From Opitutia bacterium Tous-C4FEB (GTDB taxonomy: Bacteria; Verrucomicrobiota; Verrucomicrobiia; Opitutales; Opitutaceae): a stretch of DNA of 64,000 nucleotides. The stretch spans positions 248,001-312,000 of the forward strand of contig NEVA01000001.1 of the NCBI GenBank assembly GCA_002304445.1, read 5' to 3'. Of the stretch, positions 19,175-27,536 are shown piece after piece (within the stretch, counting starts at the first letter, position 1; every line of letters begins with the position of its first letter). The translations under genes and the position numbers were made by a program. The notes below the pieces were generated by a model. That model did no database searches, was not told the DNA's origin, and saw nothing but the letters and a program-made list of their open reading frames with translations.

Positions 19175-20056
19175 TCAGCGCCGTTTCAGCAACTCCGCCC
19201 GCGCCGTTTCCAACCGCGCGCGCTCTTTAGCCGTCAGACTGCCGATGCCCGACTGCGCGATCTTATCCAGCAGCGCGTCGACTTCACTCGTTGCCGTTTT
19301 GTCCAGCCCGACCCGAGTTGTGGTCGCCTCGGCTCGCTTCGGCTCGACCTTGGCAGTCGTCTTTGCCGCCGGCTCAAGATCGGGCAAAACCCGCAATTTC
19401 GTTTTCGGCTTCTTCTCCAGCCACTCGATGCGCGGGAGCGTCAAATCCAGCCGACCCTGCTTCCAGCGCACATAGGCCAACGCAAATCCGGCCGTCGACC
19501 AGAGCGTGATCAGCGCCGTCCAATTCCGTGAGCTCAGCGCCATCAGCGTATAAAGCCCGACCAAAATCACCGCCATCCATGCCGCGAGCACGTTGAAGAA
19601 CATCGGCACGGTCGGATAGATCGCCGCAAACGCCACAAACAACGCGAGCGAACCCGATTCACCCACCAGCTTGGCGGGCAACCACGCACCGAAAACCGTG
19701 AAGATCAGCGGCGAGATCAAATACAGACACCCGTAGAGCGCCAAAAATGAATTCCGGCTATAGACGCGTTCTACCTCTCGCCCGAACCAACCGATCATCG
19801 CCATATCGATGACGAACCCGAGGCTCGGGGGATTCACGAGGCCGTAGGTGAGGATGCGCCACACATCGCCACCCAGCACCGCTGCGCTTTCAAACGTCAG
19901 CCAGCCGAGCCAAGCCTCCAGCTTAAGGGCCAGCAACAACGTGGTCGCGAACAACGACACCACGTAACCCAGCACGACCAAATGCGCCGCATACACGGGA
20001 TACCCCTTCACCCAGGTCACGGGCTGATGTTCATCGGTGTTCTCGTAAGGGTTCAT
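19175..20056 (-). CDS. Rhomboid-like membrane protein lacking the catalytic His
   Basis: A 293-residue protein starting at the ATG at 20056 (MNPYENTDEHQPVTWVKGYP). About six membrane helices span residues 22-205. Rhomboid features are the WR-like loop (GDVWRILTYGLVNPPS), GREVERVYSRNSFLALY, and VGESGSLALF at the position of the GxSG nucleophile. In the last helix the expected HLGG motif reads LWSTAGFALAY, so the catalytic His appears replaced. The C-terminal EVDALLDKIAQSGIGSLT...RLETA tail is the short domain often found on Bacteroidetes/Verrucomicrobia rhomboids. It is likely an inactive rhomboid acting in protein binding or turnover. Confidence 0.75.
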   Translation of the reverse strand: MNPYENTDEHQPVTWVKGYPVYAAHLVVLGYVVSLFATTLLLALKLEAWLGWLTFESAAVLGGDVWRILTYGLVNPPSLGFVIDMAMIGWFGREVERVYSRNSFLALYGCLYLISPLIFTVFGAWLPAKLVGESGSLALFVAFAAIYPTVPMFFNVLAAWMAVILVGLYTLMALSSRNWTALITLWSTAGFALAYVRWKQGRLDLTLPRIEWLEKKPKTKLRVLPDLEPAAKTTAKVEPKRAEATTTRVGLDKTATSEVDALLDKIAQSGIGSLTAKERARLETARAELLKRR

Positions 20057-20241
20057 GCAGGGCTGAAAGGAAACCGTGGCCGCTAGTCCAACACTCCGCA
20101 AGCCGTGAGCACACGAAGTGGGGCAAAGTCTCGGACCCGCCCGCCGCGCCCACGCCCCACGCCTACGGCCACGTCACAACGCCCTCCGCCCTGCCGTCCG
20201 CCCGAACCGCTTCCGCTCCGATCGCCCGCCCGCTTCCTCAC

Positions 20242-21225
20242 TTAACCATACATCTGCCCCAACCGCGCCACCGTCGCCTTGACGCTCGCGCGAAACTCGG
20301 CCGGCCCGATCACCTCGGCCGCCGCGCCCCAACCCAGCACCCACTGCTCGACCTCCACCAGCGCGCCCAGCCGCAACTTCAGCTCCAACGCGCCGCCCGG
20401 CAATTCGCGCATCTCTTGCGACTCATGCCATTCCCGCTCCCGCACGCGCTCCGCCACCGTGGCGTCGAACCGGATCACCACCGCGAAATTCCCTTCGCCC
20501 CCGAGCACGCCCAGCGCACTGGAGAAAAACTTCTCCGGCGAAAAATCCTCCGGCCGCTCAAACTCCACCGCCGTCGTCACGACGTCGCCGATACGCGGCA
20601 ACGCAAACGTCCGCAACGCCCCGCGCTCAAGATCAAAGCCCACGAGATACCACGAGTTTTCCCGGTTCGCCAAATGGTAGGGCTGCACCCGCCGGGGCTC
20701 CGTCTTGGTCTCGCCCGGCTTCCGATAGGCGAAGCCCACTTCGGTGCTCTTCAGCACGGCAGCGCTCAGCGCATTGAACACCGTGAGATCGGTCTTCCCC
20801 AGCCCGATATTTTTAAACGAAACCGCGCGCAGCTCGTCCGCCGGCGAAAACGAAATCTTGTCCCGCAACCCGCCCGACAACTTCGCAAACGCCACCTCCA
20901 GCTGATGGTGAAACGGCGTCCCCCGATACTGCTCCAGCGCCCGTTGCGCCACGAGCAGCGCGAGCAGTTCGCCCTCGGTCACATTCACCGTGGGAAACGC
21001 GCTCACCTTCTCCGTGTAGCGATAGGCCTGGATCCCGCTGTCGAACTCGATCGGCAGCTCCAGCCGGTCCCGCATGAATGCAATGTCGCGCACCACCGTT
21101 TTCCGCGACACCTCAAGCGCGTGCATGAGCATGGTGCAATTCACGAGCGCGCCGCGCCGCAGCTCCTCGTGAATCCGCAGCATCCGCTCCAAAGGGGGCC
21201 GGGAAGACTGGGAGCGAAGATTCAT
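20242..21225 (-). CDS. WYL-domain transcriptional regulator
   Basis: A 327-residue protein. I chose the ATG at 21225 because a GGAG lies 9 bases upstream; an ATG at 21240 is also possible. The N-terminus is a winged-helix HTH (MLRIHEELRRGALVN, LEVSRKTVVRDIAFMRD, IEFDSGIQAYRY). The WYL ligand-binding domain follows (about 140-225, VGFAYRKPGETKTEPRRVQPYHLAN, WYLVGFDLERGALRTFAL), then a WCX domain at the C-terminus (VVIRFDATVAERVRER). The classical WYL tripeptide is intact. Targets unknown; the upstream region is repeat-rich. Confidence 0.9.
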   Translation of the reverse strand: MNLRSQSSRPPLERMLRIHEELRRGALVNCTMLMHALEVSRKTVVRDIAFMRDRLELPIEFDSGIQAYRYTEKVSAFPTVNVTEGELLALLVAQRALEQYRGTPFHHQLEVAFAKLSGGLRDKISFSPADELRAVSFKNIGLGKTDLTVFNALSAAVLKSTEVGFAYRKPGETKTEPRRVQPYHLANRENSWYLVGFDLERGALRTFALPRIGDVVTTAVEFERPEDFSPEKFFSSALGVLGGEGNFAVVIRFDATVAERVREREWHESQEMRELPGGALELKLRLGALVEVEQWVLGWGAAAEVIGPAEFRASVKATVARLGQMYG

Positions 21226-21311
21226 GATGACTGGCTCCATCCGGCCCCAGCCGTTTCCCCGGCGCAATTCGATTCCGCACCCGCCCGATTTTTCCCGATC
21301 CAAAAACGATC

Positions 21312-21427
21312 TGCCCGCGAATCACGCGAATCTACGCGAATAAAACCCGAGCCAAGAAATTCAAAAGAGGAGCTCCCCTCTTTCCGTCATTCGCGCCCAT
21401 TCGCGTGATTCGCGTGATTCGCGGGCA
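21312..21427. repeat. Gene-less inverted CGCGAAT repeat pair (solo/MITE-like)
   Basis: The left arm at 21312-21341 reads TGCCCGCGAATCACGCGAAT followed by CTACGCGAAT. The right arm at 21389-21427 is its reverse complement, with one extra GATTCGCGT unit. They enclose 47 bp that include an AAGAGG...CCTCTT hairpin. Orientation and outer GCCCGC ends are the same as in the repeats that flank the GxxExxY gene at 10288-10768. It looks like an internally deleted copy or a mobile REP-like unit. Confidence 0.7.
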
Positions 21428-21477
21428 CCCAATTCTTCCTGTCCCATTATTCCAGTTCTCCTTCTCCTCCTCGATTC

Positions 21478-21506
21478 TTCCGTGTATTCCGTGTGTTCCG
21501 TGGGCC
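21478..21506. repeat. TTCCGTG short direct-repeat unit
   Basis: Three near-perfect copies of the 9-base unit TTCCGTGTA/TTCCGTGTG/TTCCGTGGG lie in a row, 50 bp after the inverted CGCGAAT pair. Degenerate relatives occur at about 19091-19112 and, on the opposite strand, about 11467-11483 upstream of the YbbA-like gene. The remaining part of 21428-21573 has no gene. Confidence 0.5.
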
Positions 21507-21573
21507 AAAGATTCTTTCACGATTTTGATCCCTGACCCAGCCAATGTCCCACCCCCTGCGCTAGAGTGGGTGC

Positions 21574-22254
21574 ATGATCTCACTTCCATCTCCCCTCCGC
21601 GCCCGCTCCGCCACCCGCCCCGCTACCATCACCGGCCGCGCCCGCCGCGTGCTCTGCTCCGTCCCCCTCGCTCTCACGTGGTCGCACGGCGGCATCCTCC
21701 ACCGCGTCACCCACTGGCCCGAGGTCCAGTTCGAGCGCCTTTACGGCACCGAATGGATCGCGTTCGCCCCGAGCCCGGAATCCCTCGCCACCGCCGCCAA
21801 GACACTCACCGCCGCCGATTGGCAACCCTACCTCGAATTCGTCCCCGCCGCCGTCCGCGAATTCATCGCCCAATTCGCCTTCGCCCGCCTGGAGGCACTC
21901 CAAGTCGCCGCCCGCTGCCCCAGCCTGCTCGCCGATCTCGCCGAGACTCCCGCGCTCGCCGCCTTCGTCTCCGCCCACGTCGAACTCCGCGGCACCTCCG
22001 CCCCTCGCTGGTCCGAGATCAACGTCGTCCACGAGCGCAACGGCGTCTTCGGCCTCCTCGAATGGCTCGGCCTCCCTGCGTCGCGCCAGACTCTCGCGAT
22101 CCTCCGCAACGTCGTTCAACCCAATCTCCCCCGCCGCTTCCTCGATCCGCTCCGCAGCATGTTGTGGGAACCAAAAGCTCTCACGGCCCTGCAACGCGAC
22201 CACGCCCTCACCGACCGCCAGCTCTCCCACTACATTCACGCGCTCGCAGCGTAG
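21574..22254 (+). CDS. Hypothetical protein (226 aa)
   Basis: A soluble 226-residue protein with no signal peptide or membrane helix that I do not recognise. It is Ala/Leu/Arg-rich and largely helical by eye, with a conserved-looking middle (HGGILHRVTHWPEVQFERLYG, EWIAFAPSPESL) and a C-terminal helical part (RRFLDPLRSMLWEPKAL, TDRQLSHYIHALAA). Codon use and GC3 agree with neighbouring genes, which supports it as a real gene. It follows the repeat cluster and has no operon partner. Confidence 0.65.
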   Translation: MISLPSPLRARSATRPATITGRARRVLCSVPLALTWSHGGILHRVTHWPEVQFERLYGTEWIAFAPSPESLATAAKTLTAADWQPYLEFVPAAVREFIAQFAFARLEALQVAARCPSLLADLAETPALAAFVSAHVELRGTSAPRWSEINVVHERNGVFGLLEWLGLPASRQTLAILRNVVQPNLPRRFLDPLRSMLWEPKALTALQRDHALTDRQLSHYIHALAA

Positions 22255-22696
22255 TTTAAGCCGGGCACCGGCGCCCTTTAGCCATTTCGTCTCCACCCCG
22301 AGCCGCCACATCGTCGAGCTGTATTGGTTTCGCGTCACCCGGCACGCCGTCGCTTCTTAGCTGCGCTCGGGAGCGTGGGTCAGGTCCGTCCCGGCCATCG
22401 TCGCCCGCCGGTCGGGTCGGCACCGTTGCCCGCGATGCCGAGTAAGTGTTGTTACGCTCAGATCAACCCGCCCCGTGCCCAATTAGAATCGCCGCGGTCA
22501 CTGCACCTGCGCGCCGCGTATCCGCCCGGGGTCGCCATTTTCTATCCGAGTCACCCTATAGAGATCGCCGTTGATCGGCCCGCGTCCTGAGCCGAGCGCA
22601 AGAACTCCCGTGCTCTAAACGAGCCGACGCCAGCTTTCTTGGGGAACCCGGAAAACTTTTTTGCCTCCGCCGCCCACCGTCCGTTTCATCTCCCCC
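22255..22696. other. 442-bp gap without a recognisable gene
   Basis: No frame resembles a known family and short open frames here lack coding character. A weak inverted repeat (TCTAT/ATAGA around 22542-22562) is the only structure seen. The region presumably holds the promoter of the OppA-like gene. Confidence 0.4.
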
Positions 22697-24310
22697 ATGC
22701 GCCTTCGTGTCCTCGCCCTTTTGCTCGCTTCCATCGCTTTGTTGCTCACCGCCTGCGGTAAACGTGAGACCCCCGCCGAGGCGGGTCTCCGCACGAAAAC
22801 TCTCCTCCTCGGCAATCAGAACGAGCCCGCCTCCCTCGATCCCCATGTCGTCGATTCGCTCACCGATGGCATCATCCTCGCCTCGCTCTATGAGGGACTC
22901 ACCGTCACCGACGAAAAATCCTCCTCCGCCCTCCCCGGCGTGGCCGAGCGCTGGGAAATTTCCGCCGACGGCCTCGTTTACACGTTTCACTTCCGCGCCG
23001 ACGCCCGCTGGTCGAACGGCGATCCCGTCACCGCCCGCGACTTCGCGTTTTCCTTTCAACGCATTCTCACCCCGGCGTTCGGTGCCGGCTACTCCTACAT
23101 GCTCTGGCCGCTCAAAAATGCCGAACGTTTCAACAAGGGCGACCTCAAGGATTTTTCCGACGTCGGCGTTGAAGTCATCGACGACCGCACGCTTCGACTC
23201 CGCCTGACTCACCCCACGCCCTATCTCCCCGCGCTCGCCGCCCACAACACCTGGATGCCCGTGCACCGCGCCACGATCGAGAAATTCGGCCGGATCGACG
23301 ACCGCGCCAATCCGTGGACCCGCCCCGGTAATCTCGTGGGCAACGGCCCCTTCACTCTCGCCGAGTGGTCGCCCAACGCCCGGCTCGTCGTCGCGAAAAA
23401 TCCCCGCTACTGGGACGCCACCCGCACCACGCTAGAAAGCGTCGTCTTTTTTCCCACCGAGAAATCCGACACCGAGGACTTCAACTTCCGCGCCGGCCAA
23501 GTCCACGTCACCTTCGATGTACCGAAGTCAAAGCTCCCCACCTACCGCGCCCAGTCCCCCTCGCCCCTCCGCATCGATCCGCTGCTCAACATCACCTATC
23601 TCAATTTTAACGCCACCAAGGCCCCCTTCACCGATCCACGCGTGCGCCGCGCCCTCGCCCTCGCGGTGGATCGCGACGCTCTCTCACAAAAAGTCCTCAA
23701 CGGCGCTTTTCTCGCCGCCGCCTCGGTGGTTCCGCCCGACTGTGGCGCCTACGTCTCCCGCACGCGTCTCGCCCTCGACTACGCCGAAGCCCGCCGCCTC
23801 CTCGCCGAGGCCGGCTTTCCCGGCGGGAAGAATTTCCCCTCCATCCCCGTGCAGGTGCTCAACGACGAGAACCAACCCCGCATGATGGAAGCCATCCAAG
23901 CCATGTGGCAGCGCGAGCTTGGGATCAATGTGACGATCGAGCCCTTCGAACAGAAAACCCTGTTTCAAAACCAACAAAACCTCGCGCACACCCTCGGCTT
24001 CCTCGGTTGGACCGCCGACTTCCCCGACCCCGCCACCTTCCTTGAAATCTTCCGCACCGGCAACGGCCAGAACTGGACCGGCTGGGGCGACAAGGCCTAC
24101 GACGCGCTCCTCGACCAAGCCACCGCCACCGCCGATCCGGTGCGACGTTTCGCTCTTTTTCAAGAGGCCGAGGCGCTCCTGCTCAATCAAGCCCCGGTCG
24201 CCCCACTCGTCCACCGCGCCCGCACCTACCTGATCCATCCCGCCGTGAAAAACTGGGAACCCGCTCCGCTGAGCATCCGTCGCTTCCAATTCGTCCGGCT
24301 GGAAAAATGA
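22697..24310 (+). CDS. Peptide ABC transporter substrate-binding lipoprotein (OppA-like)
   Basis: A 537-residue SBP_bac_5 protein. I used the ATG at 22697 because it is followed directly by a lipoprotein signal (LLASIALLLTACGKRE, lipobox LLTAC). Family landmarks: LGNQNEPASLDPHVVDS, ALPGVAERWEISADGLVYTFH, WSNGDPVTARDFAFSFQRI, VGNGPFTLAEWSPNARLVV, FTDPRVRRALALAVDRDAL and GWTADFPDPATFLEIF. It should bind oligopeptides at the outer face of the inner membrane. No opp permease or ATPase genes lie nearby, so it is an orphan receptor. A small exported protein follows after 52 bp. Confidence 0.92.
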   Translation: MRLRVLALLLASIALLLTACGKRETPAEAGLRTKTLLLGNQNEPASLDPHVVDSLTDGIILASLYEGLTVTDEKSSSALPGVAERWEISADGLVYTFHFRADARWSNGDPVTARDFAFSFQRILTPAFGAGYSYMLWPLKNAERFNKGDLKDFSDVGVEVIDDRTLRLRLTHPTPYLPALAAHNTWMPVHRATIEKFGRIDDRANPWTRPGNLVGNGPFTLAEWSPNARLVVAKNPRYWDATRTTLESVVFFPTEKSDTEDFNFRAGQVHVTFDVPKSKLPTYRAQSPSPLRIDPLLNITYLNFNATKAPFTDPRVRRALALAVDRDALSQKVLNGAFLAAASVVPPDCGAYVSRTRLALDYAEARRLLAEAGFPGGKNFPSIPVQVLNDENQPRMMEAIQAMWQRELGINVTIEPFEQKTLFQNQQNLAHTLGFLGWTADFPDPATFLEIFRTGNGQNWTGWGDKAYDALLDQATATADPVRRFALFQEAEALLLNQAPVAPLVHRARTYLIHPAVKNWEPAPLSIRRFQFVRLEK

Positions 24311-24362
24311 CATCGCACGCCCGCGCTTGTCCCTGACCCCGCCCGCCCGCATCCTTCGGCCC

Positions 24363-24842
24363 ATGAATCGCAGCCGCATTCTGTTTTTTATCGGGATCGT
24401 GTTGTTCGCGATGCCGCTCGCGTCGCACGCCGCCGATGTCGAATTCGTTCGGATCTGGCCCGCGTGGCGCACCGCCGAGTCCTTCGACCGGATCTCAGAG
24501 TATTTCGACGGCCAGGAGAACACCGGTAGTCACACCGTCCTTCGCAGCCAACCGGACACCCGCGCCGGTTACTATTTTCTCGTGCGCACCAAGACGACGC
24601 TCAACGCCGCGGACGCGAAATTTGTGCTCCAGATCATCAAGCCCGACGCCCCGCAGGCGAAGACCTACACCTTTCCAGTCGGGCTCATCGGCCGGGAGGT
24701 TGTCTTCAACCTCGGTCTAACCGGGATCGATTGGCCCGATCGCAAAACCCATCCCGTCGCGTGGCGCCTCGCCCTCCTCAACGGCAAGGGCGAAGAGCTC
24801 GCGAGTCGCGAAAGTTTCCTCTGGGCCAAATCCGCGCGGTGA
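24363..24842 (+). CDS. Exported hypothetical protein
   Basis: A 159-residue protein starting at the ATG at 24363 (MNRSRILFFIGIVLFAMPLA) with a clear signal peptide cleaved near SHAADVEF. The mature part looks like a beta-sandwich (VRIWPAWRTAESFDRISEYF, YYFLVRTKTTLNAADAKFVL, GREVVFNLGLTGIDWP, WRLALLNGKGEELASRESFL). I do not know the family. The stop overlaps the GTG start of the DNA glycosylase (GTGA), so the two are co-transcribed. Confidence 0.8.
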   Translation: MNRSRILFFIGIVLFAMPLASHAADVEFVRIWPAWRTAESFDRISEYFDGQENTGSHTVLRSQPDTRAGYYFLVRTKTTLNAADAKFVLQIIKPDAPQAKTYTFPVGLIGREVVFNLGLTGIDWPDRKTHPVAWRLALLNGKGEELASRESFLWAKSAR

Positions 24843-25738
24843 CGACGGCCCGTTGGACTCCTTGGCAACCGCTCGCGCTGACCCACGCGCTGTCCGCGGC
24901 GGTCCTCGCGGAGACGGTTGACGGCGGGCAAGCATTTCGTTGGCAGCCCGAGCCGGGCGGTACCTTCCTCGGCCAATGGGATCGCCACGTCGCGCGCCTC
25001 AGCCTCGACCCCGACGCCCGACTGCACTGGTCCGCCCTCGCCACCGATACCGGAGCTGCGTTGCTGCGCTACCTCGATGGCAACGGCGATCCCCGCGCGC
25101 TCGCCGATACGCTACCATGGCGCAGCGACGCCCATCTCGCCCGGTGTATCGCCGCGTTTCCCGATCTGCGCATTCTGCGTCAGCCCTTCGGCGAAACCCT
25201 GCTTGGCTTCCTTTGCAGCGCCACCAAGCAGATCGTGCAGATCAAACAAATGATGGCACTCCTCGCCGAGCGCCATGGAGCCGCCATCGGTGACGCAGGT
25301 TCGCCAAATCCCGCCCTGCTCCGGTTTAACCGCCTGCCGACGTGGGCGGAAATCGCCGTCATCCCCGAAGCCGAGCTACGCGGGTGCCTCCTAGGCTTCC
25401 GCGCCCGCTACATCCACGAGACGGCGCAGTTTATCGCCCAACGTCCTGGCTGGCTCGAAGAGACAGAAGCCGCGCCCTACGCCGAGGCGAAGACGCGGCT
25501 CATTTCGCTCCCGGGCGTGGGCGAGAAAGTCGCCGACTGCGTGCTCCTCTTCGGCGCCGGCCGGCTGGAAGCGTTTCCCGTCGATGTGTGGATTCTAAAG
25601 ACGATGGAGCGACGCTACGGCCTCGTCGGCTGGAAACCCGCGCAAGTCGCGCAGTTTGGCCGTGCTCACTTCGGGCCGCTCGCCGGGCTTGCCCAGCAAT
25701 ACCTCTTCGCTTGGGAACGCGCCGAGGCGCGTCGCTGA
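24839..25738 (+). CDS. OGG1-like 8-oxoguanine DNA glycosylase/AP lyase
   Basis: A 299-residue HhH-GPD glycosylase. The start is a GTG overlapping the previous stop by four bases; no ATG fits. The N-terminal OGG domain is visible (AETVDGGQAFRWQPEPGG, LGQWDRHVARLSL), followed by LGFLCSATKQIVQIKQMM and the helix-hairpin-helix SLPGVGEKVADCVLLFG. Lys230 in GVGEKVADC and Asp249 in FPVDVW match the catalytic Lys and Asp of OGG1. It should excise 8-oxoguanine and nick the abasic site. Such eukaryotic-type OGG proteins occur patchily in bacteria. Confidence 0.9.
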   Translation: MTTARWTPWQPLALTHALSAAVLAETVDGGQAFRWQPEPGGTFLGQWDRHVARLSLDPDARLHWSALATDTGAALLRYLDGNGDPRALADTLPWRSDAHLARCIAAFPDLRILRQPFGETLLGFLCSATKQIVQIKQMMALLAERHGAAIGDAGSPNPALLRFNRLPTWAEIAVIPEAELRGCLLGFRARYIHETAQFIAQRPGWLEETEAAPYAEAKTRLISLPGVGEKVADCVLLFGAGRLEAFPVDVWILKTMERRYGLVGWKPAQVAQFGRAHFGPLAGLAQQYLFAWERAEARR

Positions 25739-25742
25739 CCGC

Positions 25743-26768
25743 TCAACCGCGGATTTGCAACGCCGCCACCTGCCCGCGCAGGACCTCGCCCAGCGCCAGC
25801 AAATGAGGCGTCGCCGGAAAATCCGCCCATGGTGCCAGCGCCGCGCACGCAGTGGCAATCTCTTCGTGCACCGACGCCGTGACGGCGGCGAAGACGCCCA
25901 AGTCATTCATCTGTTGCAAGCGGAGCGCGAGCTGGGCCGGGCGCTTGCCCGTGATCTCCTCGGAGAGCGCCTCCCGCTCGAGAACCGACAGCCGCTCGCT
26001 GAGTTTGATCAACGGCAGGGTTATCTTCCCGCTCGCGAGGTCGGTGCCGAGCGTCTTCCCGATGCGGGCTTCGTTGCCGAAATAATCGGCGAGGTCGTCG
26101 TAAATTTGGTAGCCGATCCCGAGATGGCGGCCAAACCGGGCCACCGCCTCGGCGCAAGCGGGCTCGGCGCCGGATAGCTTCGCGCCGAGATAGCATGAGA
26201 CCCGGAACAGCTCGGCGGTCTTGAGATCAATGATCCGCTGGTAATCGGCGAGCGTGATATTGAGGGAACCGCGGCGCAGCGTCTGCACGATCTCGCCCGC
26301 GCAAACCCGGCGCGTGGACTCCGAGACCGCCGCACACACCTCGGTCGTGGGAAACTGGGTGGCAAGATGCAGGGCATGGGCGAAGAGTGCATCACCCAAC
26401 AAAACGGCGGCGACCGGACCAAACTCGCGGGCCGCCGTGCGACGGCTTCGGCGTACATCGGCCTCATCCATGATGTCGTCGTGCACGAGGGTCGCCAAAT
26501 GGACCAGTTCGACCACGGCGGCGACTCGCACGAGGTCCGGCATGATCACGCCCGGCCCGCGCCAGCCGCTCAAGAAGACCAAAGCAGGGCGAATGCGCTT
26601 GCCCGACGTATCGATGCAGTAGTCGGCCATCTCGCGAATCTCCGGCTCGAACGTGGCAAGTTCGTGATGAAGAAAGCGGTCAAGCGCCGCCATGTGCGGC
26701 GCAAGGTGCCCAAATCCAGCCGCAAAGGTGGACGGAACTGGTTTTGCGGGAGAAGCGAGGCTAGTCAT
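25743..26768 (-). CDS. Polyprenyl diphosphate synthase (IspB/octaprenyl type)
   Basis: A 341-residue trans-isoprenyl diphosphate synthase. The first Asp-rich motif is LVHDDIMDEADVRR and the second is IYDDLADYFGNE, both intact. GKRIRPALVFLSG binds the allylic substrate and LATLVHDD precedes the first motif. DDLADYFGN in place of DDxxD is the form seen in IspB-like enzymes. It should elongate FPP with IPP to the side chain of a respiratory quinone. It converges tail-to-tail with the glycosylase, 4 bp apart. Confidence 0.93.
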   Translation of the reverse strand: MTSLASPAKPVPSTFAAGFGHLAPHMAALDRFLHHELATFEPEIREMADYCIDTSGKRIRPALVFLSGWRGPGVIMPDLVRVAAVVELVHLATLVHDDIMDEADVRRSRRTAAREFGPVAAVLLGDALFAHALHLATQFPTTEVCAAVSESTRRVCAGEIVQTLRRGSLNITLADYQRIIDLKTAELFRVSCYLGAKLSGAEPACAEAVARFGRHLGIGYQIYDDLADYFGNEARIGKTLGTDLASGKITLPLIKLSERLSVLEREALSEEITGKRPAQLALRLQQMNDLGVFAAVTASVHEEIATACAALAPWADFPATPHLLALGEVLRGQVAALQIRG

Positions 26769-26869
26769 AGGAAAGGGGATGATCTATTGGGATATTCAAA
26801 ATAGACAACCCCCGGAGACGCCAAAAGCCGATGAATCATCCGCGGCTCCCTATTTTGAAGACCGCCGCC

Positions 26870-27290
26870 GGTCTCTATTGCGCGTGGTTATGGCGCGGAG
26901 ATCTACGGGCCAACCTTGCAGGGGCTCGAACTTCTGGATAAAAAAATCCGGCGGTGGAAGCCTCCCCGGTACTAAACCGGCACCCACCCGCGAGAGCCAA
27001 AACGAAATCTCTGGCGGGTAGAAATTAGTGGCTACCCGCTCGGCTTCGATTTAAAATCCAGGGGGAGGCGTCTCGGAGGATTTTGCCGGGTGCAGAGGAA
27101 GAACGCTACGCCCCCGGCCTTTTCTGACTCCGCCACCGCGCACCAGCCAAGGCGGAGCCAGACTCTCGTTGGCCTACACCTCCTCCAGTCGGAGCCGGGT
27201 CGACTCCCTGAGACAAATCCTTAACTTCGAGCCGCAGCTTGTCGCTGGAATCCCAGGAGCGTAGATCGGACGAAGCCCGATTTACGGACA
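26870..27290. other. Intergenic region dense in inverted repeats (possible structured RNA)
   Basis: The gap 26769-27291 has no convincing gene but several stems. A CCCGCGAGAG/CTCTGGCGGG stem at 26986-27017 (9 of 10 pairs) competes with a perfect GCGGGTAG/CTACCCGC stem at 27013-27038. Others are AAAATCC/GGATTTT at 27052-27058 and 27078-27084, and ACTCCGCC/GGCGGAGC around 27127-27160. Competing stems are what one expects of a regulatory or housekeeping RNA. I tried to fit tmRNA, RNase P and SRP RNA and could not. A short frame near 26880-26975 (YGAEIYG...RRWKPPRY) might instead be a protein remnant. Confidence 0.3.
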
Positions 27291-27291
27291 C

Positions 27292-27320
27292 AAAAAACCC
27301 GCCACGAATATGAGGCGGGT
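27292..27320 (-). terminator. Intrinsic terminator after the 33-aa ribosomal protein gene
   Basis: On the minus strand ACCCGCC and GGCGGGT pair (7 bp) and are followed directly by six T residues. It lies about 42 bp past the stop of the small gene. A second stem (GGGCG...CGCCC, 27333-27358) sits in between. Confidence 0.9.
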
Positions 27321-27362
27321 CAAAGAGCTATGGGCGTTCGCTCGGAGCGAGCCGCCCGATAC

Positions 27363-27464
27363 TTACTGCTGCCACGAACGCTTCTTATGGCGATGGGACT
27401 TCAAACGCTTGCGGCGCTTGTGCTTGTTCATCTTTAAACGACGTTTCTTTTTCAGATTGCCCAT
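27363..27464 (-). CDS. AURKAIP1/COX24-domain small ribosomal protein (bS22/mS38-like)
   Basis: A 33-residue, extremely basic protein, [19 protein letters not shown] followed by [14 protein letters not shown]. KMxKHKxRKRxKxxRxKxR is the AURKAIP1/COX24 signature of mitochondrial mS38 and its bacterial small-subunit counterparts. Such proteins of 30-35 residues are found in Bacteroidetes and Verrucomicrobia. It should bind 16S rRNA. It lies 72 bp downstream of the AddA-like gene and has its own strong terminator, which supports an independently transcribed real gene. Confidence 0.85.
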   Translation of the reverse strand: MGNLKKKRRLKMNKHKRRKRLKSHRHKKRSWQQ

Positions 27465-27536
27465 GGTGCTTGAGAATTGGTGAGGGTCGAACGTGTAAGT
27501 GCCATTCCCGCCTGTAAAGCCCGAAGTTATTAAGTT

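Noticed and set aside
26803-27021. Plus-strand open frame reading through the structured intergenic region
   Set aside because: It overlaps the 5' end of the polyprenyl synthase region, has no family motif, and crosses the competing hairpins.
26870-27290. tmRNA, RNase P or SRP RNA
   Set aside because: I looked for a T-arm with TTCRA loop, a tag ending in ALAA, GGAAAGTCC and GGAAG/AGCAG motifs and found none.
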